Source of the DNA: Phoronis australis
Lineage: Eukaryota > Phoronida > Phoronidae
NCBI GenBank assembly: GCA_002633005.1
Contig: NMRA01000117.1
Location: forward strand, 567,653-631,652
DNA length: 64,000 bases
Direction: 5' to 3'
Made by a program: the position numbers and the translations under genes
In this document: positions 11,901 to 22,000 of the stretch, in pieces
Layout: each line of letters starts with the position of its first letter
Position numbering within the stretch: position 1 is the first letter of the stretch
Notes under the pieces: model-generated
The model's database searches: none
What the model was told of the DNA's origin: nothing
The model's input: only the letters and a program-made list of their open reading frames with translations

Positions 11901-13752
11901 NNNNNNNNNNNNNNNNNNNNNNNNNNNNNNNNNNNNNNNNNNNNNNNNNNNNNNNNNNNNNNNNNNNNNNNNNNNNNNNNNNNNNNNNNNNNNNNNNNNN
12001 NNNNNNNNNNNNNNNNNNNNNNNNNNNNNNNNNNNNNNNNNNNNNNNNNNNNNNNNNNNNNNNNNNNNNNNNNNNNNNNNNNNNNNNNNNNNNNNNNNNN
12101 NNNNNNNNNNNNNNNNNNNNNNNNNNNNNNNNNNNNNNNNNNNNNNNNNNNNNNNNNNNNNNNNNNNNNNNNNNNNNNNNNNNNNNNNNNNNNNNNNNNN
12201 NNNNNNNNNNNNNNNNNNNNNNNNNNNNNNNNNNNNNNNNNNNNNNNNNNNNNNNNNNNNNNNNNNNNNNNNNNNNNNNNNNNNNNNNNNNNNNNNNNNN
12301 NNNNNNNNNNNNNNNNNNNNNNNNNNNNNNNNNNNNNNNNNNNNNNNNNNNNNNNNNNNNNNNNNNNNNNNNNNNNNNNNNNNNNNNNNNNNNNNNNNNN
12401 NNNNNNNNNNNNNNNNNNNNNNNNNNNNNNNNNNNNNNNNNNNNNNNNNNNNNNNNNNNTCTTGTTGTTTTTGAAGCAGCCAGGAACACAAGTGTATCCG
12501 CCGTAAGTTTTCTTCGCGCTCATACCGCGTATTATGCTTGTTACTATGGCCGCTTTCGGAATCCTGACCACAGCACCCACAATGCACCATTTTAACCTAA
12601 TTTCAATATGGCGTCGCTGCAAATCCGCTATTGGTATTTACGGAGTTAGAAATTGTGTTGTTCTGACCGCCTTATCAGAATATTTGTATGTCTAAACGTG
12701 GTATGGTAAAACCTCACCTGGACACAATACACTAGAAATGTGATATTTATTTTCTCATTTTTTCATAAATGATAAATAGCACCAAGTACTACTTAATAAT
12801 TTTGAAGTTCTGTGCCAAAGTTACGGCAACATGTTTTGAAAAGAAGTGGGAATTCACTACAGTGTTGGAAAACTTTGAAAAATGAAAGAAAAGTTCAATT
12901 CCAAGAATTGATTTTTGCTGAATTTGGTGACATTTTGCCATTATTGCTTATGTTCGTATTCTCTAAACATGTGAAATATACTTATGCTGCCATAGTGGAA
13001 TGTACAGTACCACAAGGAACTAATCTAGGCAGATTTTACAATAAATATAATATATTAATTAAATTGTGGTAATATTACAATAATTTGCATTTTGCACGAG
13101 TGTTTTGTCAAAGGCGTAGTGTCAACAGTGACGATTTTTGAGTTGTTCAAACCATTTCAGGAAGTTTGGTGTTCTTGAGCCCGATGCCGTGGCCAAGACA
13201 GTTGTGAATGGTGTCCTCACAGATGTCACTACTGTATATATTCCCAAGAGCGTGGGAGTCGGTGTATTTCTTGGAAAGTGAGTGGAGAAACATGGTTAAT
13301 GCTCCAAGTTACTCTGTAGAGTGAGTGCACTGAGTTTGAAAACTCATACCCAAAAGATGTCTGAACAACTTTTTTGAAAACTTTTTTATTGTGTAGCGGA
13401 AAATGCGAAGTTCAAACATGTCCGTTGTAAGCGACATTTGACAAAACTTCAATTGGTTAGTTGTCGATTCAAACACAGCGTGGTATGGAAAATTTTATAT
13501 TTGAACCAGTAACAACAAACTGCTCAATAAGCACTTATCATACGAATCCAGAGAATATATTGGTAACAAACAGAAATTTTAAAAATATTGTTTTGATATG
13601 TAAAATATAATATGAAGTAATATGTTTGAACATGGGTCCTTAAATACATATAATGCCCTTATTTATTTAGTGTGCTGCCTGAAAAAGTGTCAAAGATTCT
13701 AGCCAAGGGTCCTGGTGCTCATTTCAACTTGACCTCAAAGAAAACTGAATAA
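5912..13752 (+). CDS. SDR16C-family short-chain dehydrogenase, 17beta-HSD11/13-like, 6 exons, 299 aa
   Basis: Exons: 5912-6121, 9557-9796, 10320-10426, 11139-11282, 13161-13277, 13671-13752; all introns are GT-AG and the phases agree. The protein starts with a hydrophobic N-terminus (residues 4-25), typical of ER or lipid-droplet anchoring in this family. The Rossmann nucleotide motif TGGGRGLG is at 42-49 and NNAG at 119-122. The catalytic residues are Ser172, Tyr185 and Lys189 (YSASK). Its 299 residues match the usual 300 for HSD17B11/13. Relatives oxidise steroids, retinol or other lipid alcohols with NAD(P); the substrate here cannot be read from sequence. The start is the first ATG of the open frame and gives the expected length. 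AATAAA at 14158 fits a transcript ending with this last exon. The intron after exon 4 holds a THAP transposon remnant and the assembly gap. Family call is firm; the exact subfamily is not. Confidence 0.93.
6217..6376 (+). mobile_element. tRNA-derived SINE, copy 1
   Basis: An A-box-like stretch (gaatggcaggttagcacgct) and a B box (ggttcgattcc) are spaced as in a Pol III promoter, and the tail reads gggtcgggtaatctcggcta. A close copy lies at 8002-8152, so this is a dispersed element and not a tRNA gene. It sits in the first intron of the SDR gene. Confidence 0.75.
6377..8001. other. SDR intron 1, no gene seen
   Basis: AT-rich intron sequence. No exon, RNA gene or recognised transposon other than the flanking SINEs; the duplicated gacctgtatgagaga motif near 7835 and 7898 is the only internal repeat noticed. 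Confidence 0.5.
8002..8152 (+). mobile_element. tRNA-derived SINE, copy 2
   Basis: Close copy of 6217-6376, with tgctgaatggttagcacgct for the A box and agttcgattcccgggtcggg for the B box. It shares the leader aatcacatgagc and the tail ggctattactac. It is preceded (7740-7990) by sequence containing two similar gacctgtatgagaga segments that I cannot assign. Confidence 0.75.
10665..10805 (+). repeat. Dispersed repeat, copy 1 (pair with 29095-29260)
   Basis: The segments gagtatgagtttttagttga and gatgcattagca are shared in the same order with 29095-29260, an intron of the aminopeptidase gene. It is probably a fragment of an interspersed element. Confidence 0.6.
11325..11777 (-). CDS. Hypothetical protein fragment inside the THAP transposon
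   Basis: An open frame of 150 codons lies between the gap and the left inverted repeat. No catalytic motif was recognised. It is in the same orientation as the THAP start at 12523 and could be its C-terminal part or a spliced exon. The gap length is not trustworthy, so frame continuity cannot be judged. Confidence 0.35.
   Translation of the reverse strand: MRCNCLGAIVCAANIFLVEKRCMRTTFPRSFLLKLTSLAYPRRKLQKLSNPRTLNLSETGGDFEINADSPNTEHHDDSCALGHTVTDHSYAVFTNEREDLLGIIKQKNETWFLVCKSLQMHTLSSLLKTCLTTSYPMSLRAGSNSHMRNA
11880..12459. other. Assembly gap, 580 N
   Basis: Run of N. Long open frames reported across it are artefacts. Confidence 1.
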
Positions 13753-14157
13753 TGAGAGACACGTAGGTTTTAAAATGTTTCACCTCTAAGTAATGTCTGG
13801 ATCTATGTAGTCTGCACATGTTGTTTCAAGTCACTGTGTTATTCAACTTTAGTTCAAAGTTAAACTTTTTGTGTATTGAACAATGTCAGATGATTTTGAA
13901 GCACAGTTAATAACTGAACATTTGAAAATTTGACTCACCTGTTTATTACTTTCAGTGGTAACTTACTTCTTTAATTTGGCTTTGCTTTTTGGTAAGAAGT
14001 CTTCAGTTTGGGAGAAAAATTACTCAAATCGTGAATTTAACATTGCTTGATGGCTTGTTACCAATGCTAAACATTTAAATCAGTATTCTCTGATTACAGC
14101 TGTATTGTGATCTCTGTGTTGACATTGAAGTCAAACTTCCTGAATATTTATTTTGCC

Positions 14158-14163
14158 AATAAA
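14158..14163 (+). terminator. Poly(A) signal AATAAA for the short SDR transcript
   Basis: Canonical AATAAA, 406 bases after the stop codon at 13752 and before the alternative last exon at 14347. Confidence 0.6.
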
Positions 14164-14346
14164 TTGACAGCCTAAATTTCACCATTCATTTATTTTTATA
14201 AAAATACTTTACATTAATATTTTATGTCTGTATTCTTAATTAAAATTTTAAGCATTGTAATGTCACCATAGCTGCACTCTGCTTTCCATCTTGTACCCAA
14301 AAATGAAGACTTTTTACCCATAATTCTTATTTCCTTTGCCTTTCAG

Positions 14347-14446
14347 TTACTTCCTTCCATACAAGGCCCAGTTGTTATGTGCAGATTACGTTGGAACAGG
14401 TTGGAGGCCACCTTACTACGTACATAAGAAGTGGAAGTGGGGTTGA
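14347..14446 (+). CDS. Alternative last exon of the SDR gene
   Basis: A strong acceptor (tgcctttcag) is followed by 100 bases that stay open in the phase left by the exon ending at 13277, up to TGA. It encodes about 32 residues, beginning with the Asn completed at the junction and then YFLPYKAQLL, and would replace the 27-residue tail of the 13671-13752 exon, giving 305 aa. An FLP-x-KA motif near the C-terminus is, as I recall, typical of RDH10/SDR16C5-type relatives, so this is probably coding and not chance. A poly(A) signal lies between the two last exons (14158) and another (AATAAA, 15677) beyond this one, fitting alternative polyadenylation. It cannot be included together with the first last exon, which ends in a stop. 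Confidence 0.75.
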
Positions 14447-14954
14447 GACCGCTGGTTTTTGGAATTAATTCAAAGGTTCATTTTACCACAGCTGTGTGCC
14501 CTGAATCACGGGTGAGAGCGTCTTATCTCAGGTTTTCACAGGCACACTGTTCTTTAATAATGTGTTGCGAAGAATTTAGTATTATAGAATCTTGATTACG
14601 CTATTGTATATTTGCATTTTGTTGTGTTAAATTTTCAAAGTTAATAAGGTGATGGAAGGAACTTATGCACAAGATTATCCCTGGTTGTGATTTAGTGAAG
14701 TGATGTTGCATAACGGATTGTTTCATGCAGATAGTGTCCGTTTCTCCAAAAGTAAATTTTTGTCTACTTCCATCTGGCTTTATTAAAGTTATGGCAAAAA
14801 CAGACAAAATATACATTAAATTATTTGAAAATTAGATGAACGTTTTTTTTAAGTCTCATTGATTTATTAAATTTCACTGATTTTCGAGGAGAAGAAATAC
14901 CCACTTTTGTGTTGCTTAGTCAATTGGTGATATTTTGCGTGTTGTGTACTTATC

Positions 14955-15210
14955 AAAATAACTCTGATTATGTAATATTACTCCCATAAATAATAGGCGT
15001 AAGTTCGGAGTATTGCCAGTTTAGCTGTGACCCAATGCTGTTATTTCATGCCATTTACGTGTTTTGTAGAGAAACTGAAAAATAATATTTAACTCTGTGA
15101 TTATGTAATATTACTCCCATAAATAATAGACACAAGTTCAGAGTATTGCCAGTTTAGCTGTGATCCAATGCTGTTATTTACATGTTTTGTAGAGAAACTG
15201 AAAAATAATA
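14955..15210 (+). repeat. Tandem duplication, about 115-125 bp, 2 copies
   Basis: The segment starting ctgattatgtaatattactc and ending cagtttagctgtga...ccaatgctgttattt occurs twice, back to back, with few differences, in the 3' UTR or intergenic part after the SDR gene. The rest of 14447-16033 holds no exon I can support. Confidence 0.85.
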
Positions 15211-15676
15211 TTTAGTGTTGCATTTTAATTGCTTTTAATTTGTTGATATTGAATTTGCTGTTTTATCTTTACCAGAAAGTGTTTCCATTATGAAATTTAA
15301 TTTTCTCCTTATATTCATGAAATTTGTTTCCGAAAACTTTATAATGAATACAGGAGCTTATGTATGTAAAGAGTGATTTTGTGTATAAACATATGTCTCT
15401 TAAGAACAAGTTTTTGTAAATTTAAATTTGTTTTACTTATTACTGTGCAGGGGTCATTTTAGAAAAATGCGAGTATGGGTGAATTGACCCAAACAGCTTC
15501 AAGTCTATGGCCCAATTGGGAGGACCTATGTGCCATGCTTTTTTATCCTTTTTCACTTCCTATTTAAATGGGCCCATTGTCTTGAGATAATCACAGTGTG
15601 TTAATGAAATTATATTTGCTTCAATGATGTGGGGCGCCCTCCTAAAATTATTCTAGCTTCAGGTATGGTTGTGAAA

Positions 15677-15682
15677 AATAAA
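15677..15682 (+). terminator. Possible poly(A) signal for the long SDR transcript
   Basis: AATAAA within gtgaaaaataaaaag, about 1.2 kb after the stop of the alternative last exon and before the convergent aminopeptidase gene ends at 16034. It is a candidate only. Confidence 0.35.
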
Positions 15683-16033
15683 AAGTAATTTATGATTACC
15701 CAGTAACTACATTGTAAGATAGGTCAAACCCATAACACATCAAGCCTTGTGGGATCGTTGTGTTATGAGTTATGTGTTTACAAATAAATTATTTTAGCAG
15801 GTTAAAGGCAATAACTTCTGTCCATTCGCATTTACAAACACTGGGGGTTACTGGACTCCTAAATGCTGTTGTAAGACTCTCAGTCTATTTCAGCTAAACA
15901 ATTGACACATTTCAGCAAGAGATGAGATAGGCCCAGCCTACTGTGAGTCGCAGCTGATTGAACAGGGTGGTCAAGTGTTTTTCCACGAGATGTTTCTCCA
16001 GTCTTCTATCTTAGAGAGTGACATACTCTCCGT

Positions 16034-19000
16034 TCACTTTCCAAGGCGAATATTGTCATCTAGCCATCTCCAAACTGTGCTTTCGTGTTTGTTCATCCAA
16101 GAAATGTTTCCACGAATGAGTTCTAATGCTTGGGCTCGTAGTCTCTGTGCTGGGCCGGAGACTGGATGCCTAGCAAAGAATTCCAGCACCTGCAAAAGTA
16201 ATGCATGTTTCGGCTTCCTGAGTTGTGATGTTTAAAACTGCAGTTTGCTCTGTTTAATCTTTTACTTTCATAAAACTGGTCTCGTAATTTTACCTTAGGA
16301 TTCTATTTCCGTTTCTAACAAGAACATTGAAACCACACAACAGAAACTTCAAGGTTTATTGGGGTTGGACAACCCTAAAGTCGCTATTTCGAAGTGGCTC
16401 AAAAATTGTAGGCATTGCCTGCGACTTGTGTTGGTAACGAAAATAGAATCCTGGAATATTATGAGATGATTTTACGAGATTTAATTCGGGTTGTTTTTAG
16501 GCAGCTGAATAGCAAAATGCATCTTTAAAGGTACATACGCCGACTTTTCCTAGATTAAAGAGCTGTTGATTTCTGAATCGGACTAATGCTAAGTTCAGAT
16601 ATTTTTTAGTCTACATATGGGTGCGCTTCAGGTCATTATTTTTGGCGTTTCTTCATTGCGCAGCGATAGGTAATGCCGTGTGCGTTATAGGGCAGACATT
16701 GAAGTTGTAGAGTTCCCGACGCTTAGTGTTTTACCTTGTAAATATCCGCGTCGTTATGATAGTTTATGCAGGTTCTGGTGTTAAAAACTTTTTTTTTTTC
16801 AAACACGTTTGCTCAGCTGAAGCAACTATGCTATGTTTGAATTGAAATTTTGGTTAATGGTAAATTGCCTGGAGTTACCTCAAGGCGACTGAAAATATCG
16901 GTCTGACAAGCAACTTCATGGGCCTCGTCTAAAGTAAATAACAACCTCCCAGTTCTTCTCAAGCCTAGAAATCGTACCTAATCCGAATAAGGAACAAGAG
17001 GAGGCTTATTTCATAATAGTATAAGCGAGACCTGGTTCTTTAGTCCGAAAAGCGAATTGAGCCTTTTACTCTCATAAAATCGGTCTCGTAATATTCCTGA
17101 CCAGGGTAGAATCCTATTCATGTTAACAACAAGAACCTGAGAACCATCAGCGACTCGTGAAAATGTGTCACAGACTGTCTGACCGGGTTGGACAAACTTA
17201 AATTAAAAATGGCGCCGGCATAGGTGGGTATATGTACAGGCTGCCAATGACTTGATTTGGTATTTGAAATAGAATCCTATCACGGTGTGCAATATAATTA
17301 CATCGTGTAAGGTCTATTTCAATTTTCAGCTAAACATATATTAGCTGGTACACGTTGAACCAGACGTGCGCCGGCAGCTCGGGTGGGCCCCTTTCACTGA
17401 TCACCAGCTAATCAGATCGAAATGCAGTTTTAACACAGGATGTCACTGAGACATGCGTCACAGGCAACACATACAAAGAATAATACTGACAGTGCGAATT
17501 CCCTCATAGTCTCAGCAACACTGCATCTTGCTTCACTTTTCATTACAGTCGATGTTTGAAATGCCTACCTCTTGCAGCTGAGTATCTGTGTTGAATAGTC
17601 GAAGAATATAAGATAGTACCCGACCCAGGTATCTGTAGTGGGAACCAATACTGGAAAAAGATGATTATTAATTAATTTATTTATTTTTGATGGGACAAGC
17701 GATGCAAAGCTAAATTGCGTCTCATGGTTTAACTAAAAGTGAAACTTTTCTAAGAGATTCAACAAGTTCAAACTTAAAATAAAAGCAACGGGAACTCACA
17801 TGGCCTCAATAGCCTGATAATTATCCTTCAGCCATGTCCAGAGAACCTCCCGACCAATAGGGTTCTCACTTACGAAGGATATGGCGTACAGGAAGTCTTG
17901 ACGGTAGATCTTTGTATTGTCCATGGTCCAGCTTAGTAACCTAAATAAACACCTTATAATCTAAGCATTTGTCTTTTCCACAAGCCAACCACCGCAAAGG
18001 ATTTTCTTTTATGAAAAAGTCCCAGAACGAAACGTGTTGTATACTTTTATCTTGATCATTATTATAAAAGACTCTCCTCATTAACAGTCTTCTATCGTTT
18101 ACATTAGGCAGTGTGTTATTGTTGTACGTTCATGCTTACCATTATTATAAAGGAAGCATTTCAATAACTGTCTTCTGTCGTTCACATTAGCCATTGTGTT
18201 TTTGTTGTACGTTCATGCTTATTATTATAAAGGACTCGCCTCATTAACAGTCTTCTGTCGTTCACATTAGCCAGTCCATAGAGAAGTTTCATTTTCTCTT
18301 GAATAACACTTTCATTTCTGTATCGCCGATACATGAACTGAAACTCATCTTCGCTACCCAGATATTGCATTCCATACTGGTAAGTCATTAATCGCATGTC
18401 TGGATGCACGCTAAACAATAATTACACAATAAATGACGTAGAAAATATATCTGAAACTAAATAAGGCGATCCAGATCCTCCCAAGGATACTATTGTTTCA
18501 TGAAATGAAGAATATAAATCGGTAAATAAATCAACAAGAATGGGTCAACTGAAATTTGAAATTTTCGGATGTAATAACTTCCTTTGTCAACAGAAATAAA
18601 GTAAAATCAAACACAAAATGACAATAGACTTTTAGGTGGATTCCAATTGCTTTTTTCTTGAAAGAATTAATTTCTAAAGGGGAGTTCTGGTTTTCATCTT
18701 TGGAAGAATTGGCAAAATATGCTGCCAATCTAAGACGTCTAGCGAAAGTGTAAATATCAATTAGTAATTCATCTTTGTCAATATTGGTTTTGGTGGGACA
18801 GAAGTTTAGTCCTTTAGAAAGTAGGCTAACCTAATCATTTTGTGTTTGATTTTACTTTATTTCTGTTTTTGTTGACAAAGGAAGTTATTACATCCGAAAA
18901 TTTCAAATTTCAGTCGATCCATTCTTGTTGTTTTATTTACCGATTTACAATAAATGAAAAATTCAGATCACTTGTTTAATTCACTCATACAGCTTTTGTA

Positions 19001-22000
19001 TATGTCCACGGCACATGTTCTTGTAAGAACTAGAGTTACTTTAAAACATAATGTACAAACACAAGCTGATAGATTTACACGTACTGTTCTTTCCTTAAGA
19101 CTGTCGACAGAATTAAATCACGCTGTGTATACGTTTATCTACATGTATGACCGCGGAACTAGTTTAAATGAGTTTTAATGCACACTAATAAAATAATCTT
19201 CATGGAATGAAATTCAACTTCATCATCGTAGAAAATTCCAAACGTGTCACAGAACTTGTCTAGTGCGTTGGAGGTCGCCTGCGATTCATCTGTTTTGTCA
19301 CAGGTGTACTATACTTACGTTGACCCATTCATCCATTCTCGTAGCTTGTCTCCGGCCATTTGTAAGCAACCTAAGTCACCATGGCTACAGGCAGTGTGAA
19401 TAAGCAAAGTTCGCAAAAACCTAAAACAATCACGATTATCTGTATTTATCTATATTTATGACGATTTCGCTGAATGAAAATTTCGGTAGCTTCACTCAGC
19501 TCGTACAAAGCTACATTGCTTCAGCAGTTAGCAAAAAGAGAGGCCTACGTTCCTTTCACTGCGTAAGCCTAGTGTTTAGCACATGCGGTATGTGTACGCA
19601 TTGTGGCCCATGCACCTGTATGTGCAGGTGTGCTGTTATTTGAATTGAGGTTTAATCATCATGTACGAAACATGTACAAACCATTTCGCCACAGTTTATC
19701 TGTCGCCGAAGTTTTAGCTGAGGCGCTTAGGGGTTTAAAAATGTTACCACGCTCACCCGATCATAAGATGCTGCTGAATGGACCGGCAACTCAAATCGCA
19801 GGCCATGTGCCATTTTCAAAATCGCAATTTTAGGGTTTGTCAGATACCATTTTCTTGAGTCGCTGATGGGTTGCGATGTTCTTTTTAGTAAGGAAATTAA
19901 AATCATGACACGGTAAGAAATACCACGAGACCTATTATATGAGAGGAAAAGTACTAATTCTGTTTTCGGTTTCAGTCAGCTAAACAGGGCGAAATGTAGT
20001 GTTTACTAAGTAAAATTAAAAATCAAGTCTTGAAACGGTGCGATATTGGCGTATTTTCAATATTGAAATCTAGTAAAAATTGTTAAAAGATCTACAAAAA
20101 TCCAGTTTAAGATGTGGTCGTATATGACAAGAAACATTAATGTGCGAAATAAAAATATTTTTTGAGACTGTATTATTTTGAATAACGACGCAAGAGTCTT
20201 AACTTCGCTTTTGTAAAATGCATGTAAGATATATCTGAAGGGAATGAATACTTCTCCAAGTTGTCCCCGTGCTCGTTATTCCACGTGAGGTTTCGTAAGA
20301 CTGGACCACACAATCCAACTATAAACGTCTGAAATACAAAATACGTCAAAGTAAATAGGAAAATAGATTTAAATGTGTTGCTTACAATGGTTGCAATTTA
20401 CGAATGAAAATACGTTAAAATCTCCCCAGTGTTGGGCAAACGCAAACATTGTGTGTGTGCTTTTTAATTTGCTGTGGCCAGTTGAGAGGCTATGTGTTAT
20501 AATATATACATTAGCATAGCGCTTTTGCATTGTTATGTTATCATTTTCTTATGTCGAAAATAAAACACAGCAGCTACGCATTGAATTAGCCGTGTTACAG
20601 CTTTTGTTATATAATATAATTTCATAACTAAAAGCAATTAAACTATACCAAAACAATCTAGAAAACATTGGTAATTGCAAAAATGCGTTTACATTCCATT
20701 TATCGACTAACGGTCTTCCCCGCAGCATTTCCCTGATCTGAGTGATTCCCATGGTTGCGCTCTCCCACGGTAGGTAGTGGTACTCTTTACGTAGGTAGCT
20801 TGCCAAACTGAGGGTAGCGTAGTAGTCCAAGCGGCCACTTCGCGCCAGAGCAAAGGCATCGTTCAATAGACCAGCTCTATCAGACGGCCAAAGCGACTGA
20901 AAATAAGAAAATGATTTTTAAACAGTAAAAACTGTTGCTCGTATCTATACTGTAGTGATGGATATCGCATTTAATTTTCTCTATCTCCACTTTATGGTCA
21001 GAACAGATTAAAATCCCGAAGTCGTGAGGCATTCCTGAAATCTGATTTCCTCATCTTCCGCATGACATCTTCGCTTACATTTTCGCATTTCAATGCTGAT
21101 GTTGCACTGGGCACCGAATAATACAAATTCTCAGATTGATGAGGTTGGAAGCTTTCATCACCATATCCAAAGGGACTTCAGGGTTAGCGATTTAGGAGAA
21201 ATTATTCCCCTTCTTGTTGATTCTGTAGTAAGACATTTTACAGTTGGTCTTGTAAAACATTAGACTGAGTAAAAATATGGATGTTGCGCAAAGCTACTGC
21301 ATATAATAAGTTACTTTTGTTAACTCATTGTGTATTTTGAGTTGAGACCTTCTTAAAGCTATTAGTATAGTGTGCTAATTACATTTTAAAGTTAACAGAG
21401 TCACCTAACTAAACGTTATCATCAACACTTGACAAAACAAGAAACGAAAATAACATGCAATAAAAATAATAAAGAGTCATGAAAATATGCAAATAAAAAT
21501 GGTTAAAAAATAAAACGTACATGTAACCGAAGATATACATAAAAAATGGATTTGCTAGAAACCGATGAATACCTTAGTAATTGAAACAGATTTAAAAATC
21601 TCAATATACTATTTATAATAAGAGATGTTAAGTGGAGTATACATCTATGCACCATTTATTTTTATTTTCTCCAGTCACTGAACGTCGATGGACGTCGCAC
21701 TGCAATCAGTTCTATTGAAAAGCACCAGTACATTTAGATTACGAACGATCTCCAGCCTCACACCAGTTTCTGCCCAAGGGCATTTGTCACATAAAGTATT
21801 ATCAGGGTAATGGAACTAACAAGGTCACCTTCATAAACAAAGTGGTCGTCATCACAAAAAGCAATGCATGTCATTTCGTTGCGACAGTCACTAAACCACG
21901 ATATGATAGAACAAGTGAGAAATTCACTCACATCGATATCACGATTAAGGATATCGGCGAACTTCATCCACTCCGATGTAGGATAATTGACCCGGTAATA

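Larger units (their letters stand above)
11298..12633 (-). mobile_element. DNA transposon with exact 19-bp terminal inverted repeats and a THAP-domain start, gapped
   Basis: The 19 bases caatagcggatttgcagcg at 11298-11316 recur exactly as reverse complement at 12615-12633. The minus strand opens an ATG at 12523 followed by 20 codons, with Cys-Val-Pro-Gly-Cys after Gly-Gly-Tyr-Thr. That is the usual start of a C2CH THAP zinc finger, as carried by P-element-like and other transposons. The frame then enters the 580-N gap. On the far side, a 150-codon minus frame (11325-11777) may be the rest of the protein. The element lies inside an SDR intron and does not touch its exons. The gap hides its coding capacity. 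Confidence 0.75.

Noticed and set aside
11828-12622. Long open frames of 200-264 codons across the gap
   Set aside because: They consist almost entirely of N.
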